From: Boesenbergia rotunda
Taxonomy: Eukaryota; Streptophyta; Magnoliopsida; Zingiberales; Zingiberaceae
Assembly (NCBI GenBank): GCA_024364735.1
Contig: JAGFNQ010001122.1
Coordinates: 1-64,000, forward strand
DNA length: 64,000 nt
Direction of reading: 5' to 3'
Shown: positions 24,642 through 36,614 of the stretch, piece by piece
Position numbering within the stretch: the stretch's first letter is position 1
Layout of the letters: the number at the start of each line of letters is the position of its first letter
Made by a program: the position numbers and the translations under genes
Notes under the pieces: generated by a model
Told to the model about the DNA's origin: nothing
Databases searched by the model: none
What the model saw: only the letters and a program-made list of their open reading frames with translations

Positions 24642-27600
24642 TGTAACGACCCGAAAAATTTTCTCAATATTTTCTTTAAAATATTGATCAAGTTTAGATA
24701 AATTTTCGAGGAACATAGGGACACTAGTATAAACCTTAGCATGAGGATCCATGATTTTCGATATAGAATAAGAAGTCAAGTGCTAATGGGCCTTACATGG
24801 GCTCTTCTAGTACCATGGTTATTAGTGGATTTTAGGTAGAATTTAATATAAATAGAAATGGGTTTAAATTAGGAATATTAGCATGGCCATGGGTAGGCCT
24901 TAGGGGGCATTGCCGAAAATTAAAAAAAATAAAAATAAAAATAAAGTGTATGCACCAAGGATTGAACCTTGGACTTAGTGTAACACCATACATGTACTAA
25001 CCAATTCACCTAGCAAGGGAGTGCTAGAAGAGAATGAAGTAGATTTTGGATAAGGCTTAAGGAGGGGAAGAGTCACCATGTGAGAAGACACCATGACCTT
25101 TCAGTTGCCCTCCTCCACTTAGTATAAGAAGGGTGGATGAAGGGGAAAAGACTTAAGTTATTTTCTTTTACATTAAGACTTCTCCTCTTCCCTTCTTCCT
25201 TCTCCTTCCTCCTCCTAGCCAAAACCCACAAAAGGTGTGCTCCCTTGGAAAAGCTTCATAAGGGGACCTATTCTTCAAGATCTAAGGGCTTTCTACAAGG
25301 CTACAAGGGCTAGGGGTAATCCAAGGTCAAGGAGGTTTTCTCTTGCTTCTCTATTCAAAGTTAAAATCAAGATAAACCAATGTAAGACTCCCTCACCTGT
25401 GGTATAATGGTTTTCCTTTGATGTTTATCATGATTTAAGTCTTTGTTTAAGATCTAAGTTGTGAAATCTATGAAGGTGGGCTTCTAGGGTTTCGGCCACC
25501 ACCATGACTCCATGGCTAGGATTAGTTTTAACTCTCTAATAATGTTTCTTATGTTTTATCATGATGCAAGGGATGTTAATGGTGATTCATGTGAATTTTT
25601 ACATGCCTTATGATCCTTGTAAGTTTCGGCCAAGACATGTTATAGGGCAAGAAGTTAGGGTTAACTCCAAGTAAGGGTTCTAATGGTTTCCTATGGGGTT
25701 ATATGTAAGTTATAGATGTAAATTGGGAATTTTATGAATTGTTTTCCATGTGGTTGTGACCCATTAGGGTTCGGCCAAGTCAAGTGGGAGAGCTAGAATT
25801 TAGGGTTAGCTCCAATTATGGGGTCCAATGGCTTACTATGACATTGTATATAATGTATGGGTTTTCTTTTACCTATGGGACCTTGTCATGTTGCTTGAAT
25901 GATGGGACCTTCTTCTAAGGAATATTTGGTCAGGCTCCTAATGTAGGGTTTGGGTTGGGTTATGGTTTCGAAGATACTTGTTTATGGTTACTATGATGTA
26001 TGTATAGGTTTAAGCATGATGTAAGAACTTTTACGTTAACTAAAACCCTAGCTTTATGTGTTATATATCATGACTTGTATGTTAGGTTATGTGCCATGTT
26101 CATTCATGAAAGTATGTGATATAGAATAATGCATGTATGATGTTAAATGCCTATAATAGATATATGGTTAAGAAGTTCCATGCATGTTCTATGATGAATG
26201 CCATGTACCTACGTTATGTTAAGGCCATGAACCTAAGTAGTATGTACCATGTTCCTATGAATTTTATCCATGCATATTGTATGATAGATACCTTGATCAT
26301 GTATGTTATGGGATATGTACCATGTATGTAATGCATGTTTACCTTATGTACCATGATTATGCAAGCCCTGTGGGCTAAGATGATGTTATGCACTAAGGCA
26401 TAATTATGTTTGTATGTCATGTCTTATGAATGAAAATGATGAATGAAGATAAGATTCATGCCTTCGAGGCATAATGATGATACGGAATGAAAATGATGAT
26501 TGAAGTTAAGGTTCATGCATTCAAGGCATAATGATGATGTTAGGCATTAAAAATGAATGATATGCCATGTATGTCTGATGAATGAAGAAGCATGTGGAAT
26601 TATTTTATTTTATGAATGGGCTTGTACCGGACCTAAGTAAGGTCCATGGTTCTGGACTACCGATGAAGTTGTCCATGGTTCGGGACTACCGATGAAGCTG
26701 TCCTTACGGTTCTGGAATTACCGATGAAGTTGTCCACGGTTCTGGGACTACCGATGAAGTTGTCCTTACCCTAGGAGGTCGAGATTAGCTACCTCGTATT
26801 TACCTAGGGATGCGCGTATATGATGTATGAATGTGGTACAAGCCAGGGCCCAATGATGTTATGATTATGTTTAAGTAATTATAAGTATAATATTTTTCAA
26901 ATAAGCATCCCTATGTATATGCATTTGACTCATGCATCCATTCATGTTATGCATTTATATTAAGAATATATTTATGATATGCTCATGATTTATATTAAGA
27001 ATATATTTACGATATGCTCATGATTTATGCTAAGAATATGTTTACGATATGCTCATGATTTATGTTAAGAATATGTTTACGAGATGCTCATGATTTAGGC
27101 TAAGAATATGTTTATGATATGCTTATGTTTATGCTAAGAACCATGCCATGTAAATGTCTTTTATGCTTATGTTTATGCTAAGAATCATGCCATGTAAATG
27201 TCTTTTATGCTTATGTTTATGTTAAGAACCATGTCTTATTAAATGTTTCATACGATTATGCTTTATGAGACGTATGGTTTTAGTAAGTAGGAACGGGTCT
27301 TACTAAGCCTGTGTGCTTATAGTCTTATTTCCTTATACCGCAGATCAAGCAAGAGGTTATTTAGGGAAGCAGCAGAAAGGGCAAAAGCATGTGTGTGTGG
27401 CAGTGACATGGCAAAGGATTCTTCTTATTATACTTGATGCATGTCTTGTGTTTTGAAACGCCTCCTTAGGTTCTATGCAATACTTATGATAGTTATGCCT
27501 AAAGAATAACTTACTACTTATGATGCCTATGGATAAGTTACTTACTACTCATGATGCTTATGGACAAGTTATGGAATGTTTATGTCATGATGCTACGTAT

Positions 27601-27821
27601 GCTGTTACTATGCTAAAATGAAATGTCATCATGTTCATGAATGATAGATTAGGGCATATATACAGGATTCAAGTAGTGGTTGCATGGTTAAACGCATGTG
27701 TAATAAGTTTAAAGAAAAAAAAAATTATTCCGCTGCATTAAGATGTTCATATGCCTATGTATGTTAGTGTAACGCCGCCTCTTGCCACACTGTAAAGGGT
27801 GAGAAAAAGGCGGGCGTTACA
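24642..27821 (+). repeat. Gypsy 3' LTR
   Basis: Same ends and internal plan as 16638-19777. The diffuse differences are mostly transitions; the main length change is the expanded GATGAAGTTGTCC repeat at 26640-26765. Confidence 0.95.
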
Positions 27822-27826
27822 ATTTC

Positions 27827-28694
27827 TTCATGGAAATTAAAATGAACCATGGATTGGTTTATTTTATAAATTCAATCATGGATTGATTTACCATGATAAG
27901 AAAATTTATTCCATAGAAGAGAAGAGACTTGATTGATTTTTATCATGAATTAAAATATGATTTTGACCATGATATAAAATCAAACTTGGCATGATGGAAT
28001 AAGTTATTCCATATTTGAGAGGCTTGATGATTGAGAGGCCACTATATAAAGGACCCAAGGCATAGGCTCTCTCTCACGCTTTTCTCTTCTTCTCTTCTCC
28101 CCTTCTTGCCATGCGCCAACCTGCCCCAAGAAGGAGCACCAACCGGCCGCCCCTGCCCTTTCCCTGCCGACCACGACCTGCTGCCGGAGAAGGAAGCTCC
28201 AACCATCTCTTGGCCGGAAGAAGATGTTGCCGGAATTAGAGTTTGCCGCAAGGATCATTTTGCCGCAAGCCTCTTCTATTGCTTCGCCGGAATTTTGATT
28301 CCGGCCATCCTTTTGTGGTTAGTCTTCCGACTTCTCTCTTGGTTTTTCTTGTCACGTTCTCGGAGAATCTAGTAGTTCTCGAGAACACGAAACTCGTGGC
28401 TTTGCGAAGTCATCCCAAAGATACTCGGCGTGGACGCGAATAGAGGCGGAGCTTCCAAGGGACGCTTACGATTGGATCTCGTCCCTTCCTTCGAGTTACG
28501 CGAGGTAATACATAAATTAGTTTACGTTTCTGTAAAATTTTAAATATTTGATCATGTCTACACAAGATAAAATTGCATGCTTAGATGTGTGGTTAAATAA
28601 TTAGAGAAATTATTTATGCTAAACCTTCCGCTGCACGTAATTAATTTTAAAATTACGAACCCTCATCCATGTCAACATGCACCCGGTGCCAACA
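27827..28694 (+). repeat. Copia 3' LTR, right part
   Basis: Resumes after the ATTTC duplication with AT-rich text, has a TATA box TATATAAAG at 28043-28051, a pyrimidine-rich leader, and ends GTGCCAACA at 28694. It matches 9099-9854 for its last 770 bases. Confidence 0.9.
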
Positions 28695-29925
28695 GAAGAC
28701 CTGGCCGAGGGTTGGGCACCGAAGTCCTGGACCTAGGGTTTGGGCACAAAATCTTGGTCCGAGGGATTGAGCAACTTAGCTGAGCGATGACTAAGGACAA
28801 AAGTAGAGGCGGGTCAGGGTTCGGATGTCTTAAGATCCGAGAGTATCGGAGGCTAAGTAAAAGTCCACCCGGAGGACTGGGTGGCAACCGTCTCCTGGGA
28901 GGAGTAGGTGAAAGGCGCGTTCTCGGGGGTGGGAACTTGCGTCGGTTCGACCTAGGGTTTCGTGGAAATTCGAAGTCAGAACCAACTCATTTAAGCTAAG
29001 ATTGTATGTGTATTTGCCTTGTATTCATGTATCTTGCAGGTACTTAAAAGTGGAGACAAAGCAGGCAAATGGCTAGAAAAAGGAGGCCCTAGGCACCCCC
29101 ATTAATGGGGGTGCCCCAATGGAGTCAGGCGCCCCCATCAACAAGGGCGCCTAACTCAAAGAAGAAAAATAGATGTTAGTCAAAGAAGGCAGAACATGCT
29201 TCCATTCAGGCGCCCGAGATGATACAGGCGCCCAAGTTGAAAGCTGTATTTGCTACTGCGAATTCGAAGCAGAGATAAGCTTTCATTCAGGCGCCTAGGA
29301 GGTCCAGGGCGCCCTGGTCAAAGGTTTTATCAGCTGCGACAAGTTCGGTATGGAGATAAGGTTTTACCAAACCCTATGGGGTGCCCCCATCAACACAGGC
29401 GCCCGAATGAAGCCTATAAAAGGGGCTTCGACCCCAAGGCTCAAGACACAACTTCCAAGAATTATTCTGAGCTTTCTGACTGATGACAAAGCGCTAACGA
29501 CGAGGCTCTATGACCAGGAGGCTCCAGGAGGAAGTGTGCGGCACTTCGGAGGTCCAGATCGACCGAGTTTCAGATCTTGTTTGTTCGGTTTGAATTTACA
29601 ATTCCATACTTATTTTTATATATCTTTGATTGTAATTTCTACAATGTAAGACGGGTTTCTCCACCTCCGGAAAGTCCGAAAAGGAGACCATTAGTGGACG
29701 GGCGTTCCCGTGCATAGGCCTTGGATGCACTGACCTTGGGGGGGAGGGTTGGGAACCAAGTAAAAAATCCCGCGTGCGCTGTGTTGTCTTTTATTCTTTT
29801 TTGTTTTATTTTCCGCTGTACTACTAATGCTCTATCCAAAACGATTACTCATAAGTTTACGAGTTTCCGCGAAAAGATTTTTCGGTCGATATTCAACCCC
29901 CCCTATCGACCTCACCGGTCCTACA
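28695..29925 (+). repeat. Partial LTR of the non-autonomous family (3' portion)
   Basis: Begins abruptly after the Copia end with the AGACCTGGCC/GAAGTCCTGG repeats of the U3 region. It includes many GGCGCC blocks (29090-29410), TATAAAAGGGGCTTCGACCCC spread over 29415-29435, and the pyrimidine-rich end CCTACA at 29925. No primer site follows, so this is a 3' LTR or a broken solo LTR. It may be the partner of 4284-5524, but the two differ strongly. Confidence 0.7.
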
Positions 29926-30730
29926 AAAATGCCCTGATCCATCACCAGACCAATCATGGTGCTGTTGATCGGTCCAGCTGACCGATCAGCATGTGGTTGG
30001 ACCAATCAGGAGCCATCCTGATCAGTCTAGACCTGACTGATCGGTCCAGCTGACCGATCAGGGTTTCTGATAAGCTTTTGTTCGCATTCTGATCGGTCAC
30101 CAGGCCGTTCAGTCACCCCACAGAATGTTTCTGATATGTTTCTGATCATTCACCATACCAATCAGACGCCCTGGATCAGTCACCAAACCGATCCATTATC
30201 AAGGGAGTTCGTGCCAACTCCCTGATCGGACTCCAGACTGATCCACAACCGAGGGAGTTCGTGCCAACTCCCTGATCGGACTCCAGACCGATCCAGCTCC
30301 GATCATTTCAACCCTAAGTTCAGAGAGCAGGCTCCCTTGCCTTCTCTGACTTAGTCTAGTCCGAAGAACGAGCTCCCGAGCCCTCTTCAACCTAACCCAT
30401 GCCCATCTTCACTCGCCGGGATTTAGTCCAACCTGGCTTCACTCACCAGGGTTTCCTTCACCTAACTTCCCTCGCTAGGACCTGGCTTCACTCACTAGGG
30501 TTTCCTTCACCTAGCTTCCCTCGCTAGGACCTAGCTTCACTCACCAGGGTTTCCTTTACCTAGCTTCACTCACTAGGGTTTCCTTCACCCGGCTTCACTC
30601 ACCAGGATTTACCTCACCTAGCTTCACTCACTAGGGTTTTCTTCACCCGGCTTCACTCACCAGGATTTCGTGCCCAGTCCCCGACCAGGACTTAATCTGA
30701 ACTTAATCTTACTCAACTAAACTTAAATCG
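29926..30730 (+). repeat. Repeat-rich non-coding stretch (GATCGGTC palindromes and Pro/Leu-like CTTCACTC repeats)
   Basis: TGATCGGTCCAGCTGACCGA and its tail form an inverted repeat at about 29969-29991 and again at 30038-30061. A segment with GAGGGAGTTCGTGCCAACTC is tandemly duplicated at 30203-30296. From 30405 to 30665 a unit of about 30 bases (CTTCACTCACTAGGGTTTCC) repeats eight or nine times. It looks like U3-type LTR DNA, perhaps the 5' LTR of the next element, but I cannot define its ends. Confidence 0.5.
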
Positions 30731-32036
30731 GTGTCAACACCAAAACAACAATCAGGTCAGACTGCATCAACAAGCTTTACTGCCCGCCCCAGCCATAAAT
30801 TCATCAGAGGCCTCCCTTCTTCCCATAAGGGGTGGAAGGAGTGCTTCTTCTTTATTCAACTCTCCGAGCACCCATTCTACCCGACTCGTTGGCGGGAAGA
30901 TTTACCCTCTCTTCCGGACTTGGCCGACTTCCAGCAGGATCAGGGATATCAACAAGCCAGAAGTATTTTGGCCAAAATGGAGTTCCACGACCCCAACCTG
31001 GTTCAATGTGAAGAACTCTTGTATCGGGCTGGGATTAGTCCCAAAGTCACTAGTCTTAGACATGAGCTCAGTAAGTTCACTATTTTATTAAACACTTATC
31101 TATTCTAACTAATGTTCCGTTGTTTGTGTGTTGTAGAGGGCATTATGCTCTCCTGGGCTATGAGCAAGCTTCTCAAATTAGAGCTGGCGGATGAGCAGGA
31201 CCTTGCCCCTCCTCTAGCTCCTACTGCCTCAGCGGTCGAGCCTTCCGAGGACACCGAGCAGACTCAAGACCAGGAGCTGACTACCCCACATCTACCTGAC
31301 GCTCAGGAAGTCGACCCTTCTCCTGTTCCAGTTGGGATGCGAGGTGGTGATGAAGAACCTCCGACCTAGGTTTTTTCTTTGGTGACAGAGCCAACTGGGA
31401 AGGCGGACTCCCTCCCCTCCCGACGAAGACAGCTTGTCCTGCCCAATAAGGAGGATGAGGAGAGCGAGCTACAGGTCTCCCTCCGCCCCCCCCCCCCCAA
31501 AGCGATTAGTTCCTCTTGCCCATCGAAAGAGGAGAACCCGCTCAACCCAAGATTCTTTCAGCAGTCCTAGAGGAAGAAAAGGATGTGATTCCTCTTTCTA
31601 AACACCACCGGAGGGTGCCACCTACTGTGGTAGAGCCCCAGCTGAGATTGAGTTGTCTAACGGGGAGGTGCATTCATTTCCATCCTCGCCTAAAGCTCCT
31701 AACACTCATGGAAGTCCCAAAGGCAAGCGGGCGAGATCGAAAGAGCCCAACTTCACGAGCACTCGTCTACACCGGAAAGTCTAGGCGGCTGAGAGAGCGG
31801 CCTCCTTGGGACCCCAGCCCGTGGAGCTTAGGGAACCCTTGCCAAAGAGCCACCCTTCTGGGGAAGCCCCCTCGAGCATCGACGATGGTGTTCCAGGCTC
31901 CTCCGTCGTGTTGTTCGAAGCACCAAGTCTCCAGCCCCTCTTTCCCCGCCACTCCAAAGCTACTTCTGGCATTTCTTCTCCGAGGAGCCGGGAGGCCATG
32001 AGGGAGAGGACCAGAGAACACCTTGATTCCCTCTGA
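30731..32036 (+). pseudogene. Gag-like gene of the putative gypsy-type transposon (Transposase_28-like) class, with a short intron, degenerate 3' part
   Basis: Exon 1 (30731-31070) encodes a Ser/Thr-rich start, then GWKECFFFIQLSEHPFY, a pattern seen in plant proteins annotated as putative gypsy-type transposon. A GT-AG intron of 66 bases (31071-31136; A|GTAAGT donor, TTGTAG acceptor) removes an in-frame TAA and joins the frame as LKGIMLSWAMSKLLKLE. Exon 2 continues as an acidic Pro/Glu-rich linker to TAG at 31367. Further coding-like text follows, with a frame change at a C12 run (31487-31498) and Pro/Ser-rich segments to 32036. The domain name is from memory of the pattern, not a search. A polymerase does not follow. 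Confidence 0.5.
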
Positions 32037-32078
32037 GGGGTAGTGGAGGAGTCGTCAACAGATAATGAAAATATGACA

Positions 32079-32479
32079 GAGATGGTAAAAAAGCTTAATT
32101 TTTTTTAAAAAGAGTTAATAAATATTCTAAGTCTCAGGGTAAAAGACGATCTCCGAAGAAGTGTACAATCCGATACTATAACTGTAAAGAGAATGGTCAT
32201 CTAAAAGACCAGTGTCCCAAACTGAAGAACCATCCAAAGAAGAAGAAGGCGCTGAAAGCCACCTAGGACGAGACCTTGTCCGATGAATCAGAAGAATACG
32301 TTGGACTTGCGTTGATGACAAATCATCAAGAGGAAAGCACTGAAGAAGGGGGAGCTACGTCAGATGAAAGTAGCGACAAAGGGGGAGTTCCTCTTTTCGA
32401 AAGTGAGCCGGTAAGTGAGGTATGTTTTCTCCCTCACGATCAAACTACACTCTGGTATAAAATCAATGCTAAATGCTAA
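32079..32479 (+). pseudogene. SIRE/Maximus-type Copia gag C-terminus with damaged zinc knuckle
   Basis: In one frame: basic stretch, a zinc knuckle whose first Cys is Tyr (YYNCKENGHLKDQC), KKKKALKAT, then a TAG at 32264, then an acidic Asp/Glu/Ser-rich run with LALMTN. Knuckle, Lys run, Ala-Lys-Ala-Thr and acidic tail in this order are typical of SIRE-like Copia gag. Integrase and RT that should follow are absent. The TAG falls where relatives have Trp. Confidence 0.65.
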
Positions 32480-33333
32480 CCTAAAATTAGAAAAAGAAAA
32501 TCAAAAGTTAAAAATGAAATTAACTAATACATGTTCATCTGATAGTTCTGATAAACTGAAAAATGATATTATTAATTTGAGAAATTTATTTGAAAAATTA
32601 GAAGTTGATATTGCATGTGTATAACAAAAGAAAAATACTTATCCTGATAATCTAAACTGGTATATTAAAAATCACACGGGCCAAATTGTAAAATTTCTCA
32701 AATCAGGTGTCCCATCTAAATTTTTAATAAACCATATTGGTAATAACTTATATTGGGTTCCTAAATATATTTTAAAATGTTGATTTTCTTTTGAGTAAAT
32801 TAATTCTAGCAATAAATGCATTATCTTGTTAATTATTTTTTTTGGATAACTACTTCAAGGAAAATCAGTCTAAAGTTTTTTTTGCAATGTTCTATCTACA
32901 AAAATATTTTTGAATTTTTTCTGTTTCGAATTTATTATGATTTTTTGTTCAAAATCATGATTTTAAATACTATAAAATTAATCTCATTGAATCCGAATTT
33001 TTTGGATCTGTTCTAAAATATTGAGAATTTTTTTTTGTCAAACAAAAATTCAAAATTGATTTTCAAAAATGTTAGAAGACTTTGACAATTTTTCTAAATA
33101 ATAAATTCTTTAAAAAATTTTAAATTCTGGAAACCATTTATCGTGTTAAAAATATTTTTCCCTTAACATTTTAAGTTTTTGATGTGATCAAAGGGGGAGA
33201 AGTAGTGATTAAGTTAAGTGGTAAGCTCAAATTTCAATTTTTTAGGGCTTACACTGTTATAGATTTATTCGTGATCTTTTATTATGTTTACCCTAACTTA
33301 ACTCGGATTGATGCTCATCAAAAAGGGGGAGAT
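32480..33333 (+). other. Decayed 3' internal region and polypurine tract
   Basis: Low-complexity AT-rich DNA. A short coding echo (NLNWYIKNHTGQIVKFLKSG) near 32650-32710 suggests decayed element protein. GATCAAAGGGGGAGAAG (33187-33203) and AAAAAGGGGGAGAT (33320-33333) are polypurine tracts; the second directly precedes the LTR. Confidence 0.6.
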
Positions 33334-33882
33334 TGTAATTACTCCATGTTGTTTTTTATGTGGTCAACCGATTTAAGTTAGGTCCTGGTATTTTGAATCC
33401 CTGTGTCTAAGTGTACAGGAACATAAGAGCGCAGAAAGTCGAGCGGAAGACGCAGCGGTCGAGAAGGATGAAATGGAAAGAGAGTCAATGGGCTCGGTGC
33501 ATCCGAGGGACGCAGAGCTCTACGGAAGAGTACGCCGGTGGAGCGTGAAGGACGCGCGCGACGTCCGAGTGACGAGAAGCCGGGAGGAAGGACACTCGAG
33601 GGGCGAAAGGTCAAAGTCAGGCTTGGGTGAGCCTAACTCTGGTTGGCCAGCAATCACCCAAGAAGACCAGAAGACAGGCTGGAGAATGGTCAACGGTGGC
33701 AGACCAAAACAGCCACTGTCGGCACCTGTGAGCATACAGGTGCTTGGGTTGTCGGGCGCCCGAGCACTCAGGCGCCCCTGTGTTATCAGGCGCTCGAGAG
33801 GCTATATTTAGCTATTTGCGAACGTTGCACGTTGGATAAGAGTTAAGCCACGTGTCAAGTGCCCAAGAGCATTCGGGAGCCC
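33334..33882 (+). repeat. 3' LTR of the chimeric element, left part
   Basis: Starts TGTAATTACTCC after the polypurine tract. It is interrupted at 33882 by the minus-strand element; AGCCC at 33878-33882 is duplicated at 42331-42335. Continues at 42336. Confidence 0.75.
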
Positions 33883-34879
33883 TGTAGGATCGGTGTCGTC
33901 GATAGAGGGGGGGGGGTGAATATCGACTCCAAAAATCTTTCGGAAAACTCGTCGTTCGTTCGTTCTAGTCAAAGAGTTAGCGCGCAACGAAAAATAGAAA
34001 AGAAAGATAGAACAAAAAGAGACTCGCAGGATTTATTTACTTAGTTCCCGACCCCCCTAGGTTAGTACGTCTAAGGCCTATGCACTCGGCATGAGTCCAC
34101 TATTGGTCTCCTTTCCGGAATTTCCAGAGGCGGAGAATACCCGTCTTACAGTTCAAGTTTACAACCAAAGAATATGTAACTTAAGTGCGTAAAATAAAAG
34201 CAAACCAAAAAGAAAGTTGAAGGTTCGGCCAATCCGGAAGTCCGAAGTGCAGCGCACTTCCTCCTGGAGCCTCCTTGGTCGCAGAGCTTCATCTCTAGTG
34301 CTTTTTTGTCACTTAGAATGCCTTAGCAGATGATGGAATTGTTGTTCTGAGTTGAGGGGACGAAACCCCTTTTATAGTATCATCCAGGGCGTCCTAGAGG
34401 CCTCTGAGGCACCCTATAGGTGGTCAAATCTGATCTGCAATCACGGTCTTTGCGTAGGGATAAACCTAGCCATCCAAGGGCGCCTGGGTGGCCTTGAGGG
34501 TTCCCTGAAGCATGGGGCGCCATGGATGCTCCTCCCAGGTGTCATTTCCCCTGCGTTTTCTCTTTTGTCTTGCCTCCAACTCCAGGTACCTGCAAGACAA
34601 TCAAACACAAGACAAATATATAGATAATCTTACCCTTAAAGATTGGTTCTGACTTTGGATTTCTCTCGAAAACCTAGGTCAAATCGACGCCTAATGTTTC
34701 CTTTCCCGGGGAACGCACCTTAACCTACTCCACCCTGGAGAAGTTACTTTTGCCAACTGGGACCTCCGGTTGGACTTTTACTTAGCCTCCGAGACTCCCG
34801 GATCTCGAGACGCCTGAACGTCGACCCGTCTCTACTTCTGTCCTTAGTCATCGCTCAGCTAAGTTGCTCGATCCCTCGG

Positions 34880-35200
34880 TCCAAGACTTCGTGCCCAATT
34901 CCTTGAACCAGGACTTCGGTGCCCAACCCTCGGTCAGGTCTTAGGTGCCTAACCCTCGTCCAGGACTTAGTGACAAATTCCTCGAACTAGGACTTCGGTG
35001 CCCAACCCTCGGCCAGGACTTAGTGCCTAATTCCTCGAACCAGGACTTCGGTGCCCAACCCTCGGTCAAGTCTTAGGTGCCCATCCCTTGTCCAGGACTT
35101 AGTGCCCAATTCCTCGAACTAGGACTTCGGTGCCCAACCCTTGGTCAGGTCTTAGGTTCCGAGCCCTCGGCCAGGACTTAGTGCTCAACCCTGCAGGTCA
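34880..35200 (-). repeat. About 53-bp U3 minisatellite
   Basis: Units such as CGAACCAGGACTTCGGTGCC followed by CCAGGACTTAGTGCC recur about five or six times here and about four times at 41545-41775 in the other LTR. Confidence 0.8.
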
Positions 35201-35290
35201 AGATTTCGTGCCTAGGTTAACTAGGACTTTCCTTCACCTTGATAAAGACTTCCTTTGCTAGTCATATTAATCCTGACTAGACTTCTCTTC

Positions 35291-36614
35291 TGTTGGTGCA
35301 GACGGCACCCAAGTCGAACCTGGGTTTTTATAATGGCAAAGGATTCAAAAGTTAAGATGTTATATTTATCTAACATATTCACTAAGTGTACAGGAAAAGA
35401 AGCCCTAGGTACACTAGGCACGAAGTCCTGGTCGAGGACTGGGCATGAAGCCCTGGCAAGGAGCTAGGCACTGAAGACCTGCTCGGAAGGTGGGCACTAA
35501 GTCCTGGTCGAGGACTGGGCACGAAGTCCTAGCAAGGAGCTGGGCACCGAAGACCTGCTCGAAAGGTGGGCACGAAGACCTGGTCAAGTGCATCGGGAAA
35601 AAGTCCAACCGGAGGAGCTGGTTAGCAAAAGGTAAACTCTCCTGAGAGGAGTAGGTGAGGACGCATTCCCCGTCGAGGGAACAGTAGGCGTCGGCTCAAC
35701 CTAGGGCTCCATTTGGGAGACTCGAAGTCAGAACCAAGAGAACTAAGGTTGTATCATCATAATATATTCTTATTTTATTGTATTTGCAACTAACCCTGGA
35801 TGTATGACCAAAGGAACGAGTCTCTGCAGCTCAGAACGCCTCAAAGGAGAGAGGCAGCAGCTGTGCAGGGAGCCCCGGAGGTCCCGGGCGCCCCCAAGGT
35901 GAAGGCAAAATAAGTTGAGCAAGAAAACGCTTCGGAAGCTCACTAGGCGCGACGCCCCATGCTCCAGGGTGCCCCCATGCTCCCGGGCGCCCTGGGTCCA
36001 AGCCAACGAAGCAGATAAGTTCAAGCCAGCGAGAAGCTAGTCAACTGAGTCAACCCGGGCACCCCCTGCGTCCCGGGCGCCCCCGTCAAGGCTCGATCCT
36101 GATTTTGGAGGGATAAGAGCTGACCGAGATCTGTCCGGATCGGCTGACACATGGGGGGGGGGGGCGCCCCCAATGTTCAAAGCGCCCCGAGAGGCTATAA
36201 AAAGCCCCTCGACCCCAAGTCTTGAAAGAACACAACTTCCAACGCTTCTACGCTCTTCTACTCAAGCGCTCTGCCCCGGAAACCTCCCAACTCGAGATAC
36301 AAGCGCCGACGACGTCCCTCTGCTCCGAAATACAATTCACACCGGACGTCGGTAACGAAGAGCTATTTTTTTTCTTACTGCACTATTATTGTAACATCTT
36401 TCTATAAACTATTTTGTGCACATATAAAATTACCCGCAATAAACGGTCAACGACCGTGGGCCTTGGAGTAGGAGCCGACCGCGACTCCAAACCAAGTAAA
36501 TACTTGTGTTCGCGTTTGGTTTTTCATGTTAATTTTCTGCTGTGCATTCTTTCTCTAAATCTGAAACGATTTACGATATTCACCCCCCCTCTATCGTATT
36601 CTCTCGATCCAACA
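35291..36614 (+). mobile_element. Solo LTR nested in the minus-strand element's 3' LTR
   Basis: TGTTGGTGCAGACGG to GATCCAACA, 1,324 bp, flanked by TCTTC at 35286-35290 and 36615-36619. The partner LTR (around 41905) is uninterrupted at the same point, proving the insertion. It has AAGTCCTGG/GAAGACCTG repeats at 35420-35590, GGCGCC-rich U3, TATAAAA at 36195-36201 and a pyrimidine-rich end, so it is a relative of the host LTR family in the opposite orientation. No internal region remains; LTR-LTR recombination is the usual cause. Confidence 0.93.

Larger units (their letters stand above)
16638..27821 (+). mobile_element. Complete Ty3/Gypsy chromovirus (Tekay-like), 11.2 kb, inserted in Copia 3' LTR
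   Basis: Two LTRs of 3,140 and 3,180 bp start TGTAACGACCCG and end GCGTTACA. They flank a primer site, one long polyprotein frame and a polypurine tract. The 5-bp duplication ATTTC flanks it exactly (16633-16637 and 27822-27826). A C-terminal chromodomain-like segment and long LTRs suggest the Tekay/Del group of chromoviruses. In the first about 160 bases the two LTRs differ at six positions by eye. Confidence 0.95.
9099..28694 (+). mobile_element. Ty1/Copia element (Angela/Tork-like), 5' LTR truncated, 3' LTR split by a Gypsy element
   Basis: The 5' LTR remnant (9099-9854), primer site (9856), leader, gag, pol and polypurine tract (before 15268) are in order. The 3' LTR runs 15268-16637 and resumes at 27827 after a complete Gypsy element, ending GCCAACA at 28694; joined it is about 2.2 kb. 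Sequence 9099-9854 aligns with about 27928-28694. About 1.4 kb of the 5' LTR is missing. Domain order protease-integrase-RT-RNase H defines Copia; the lineage name is from resemblance of the RNase H end and is less sure. Confidence 0.88.

Noticed and set aside
33473..33811. 112-codon open stretch in the chimeric element's 3' LTR
   Set aside because: Arg/Ser/Gly-rich text from GC-rich LTR sequence, no start context or domain.
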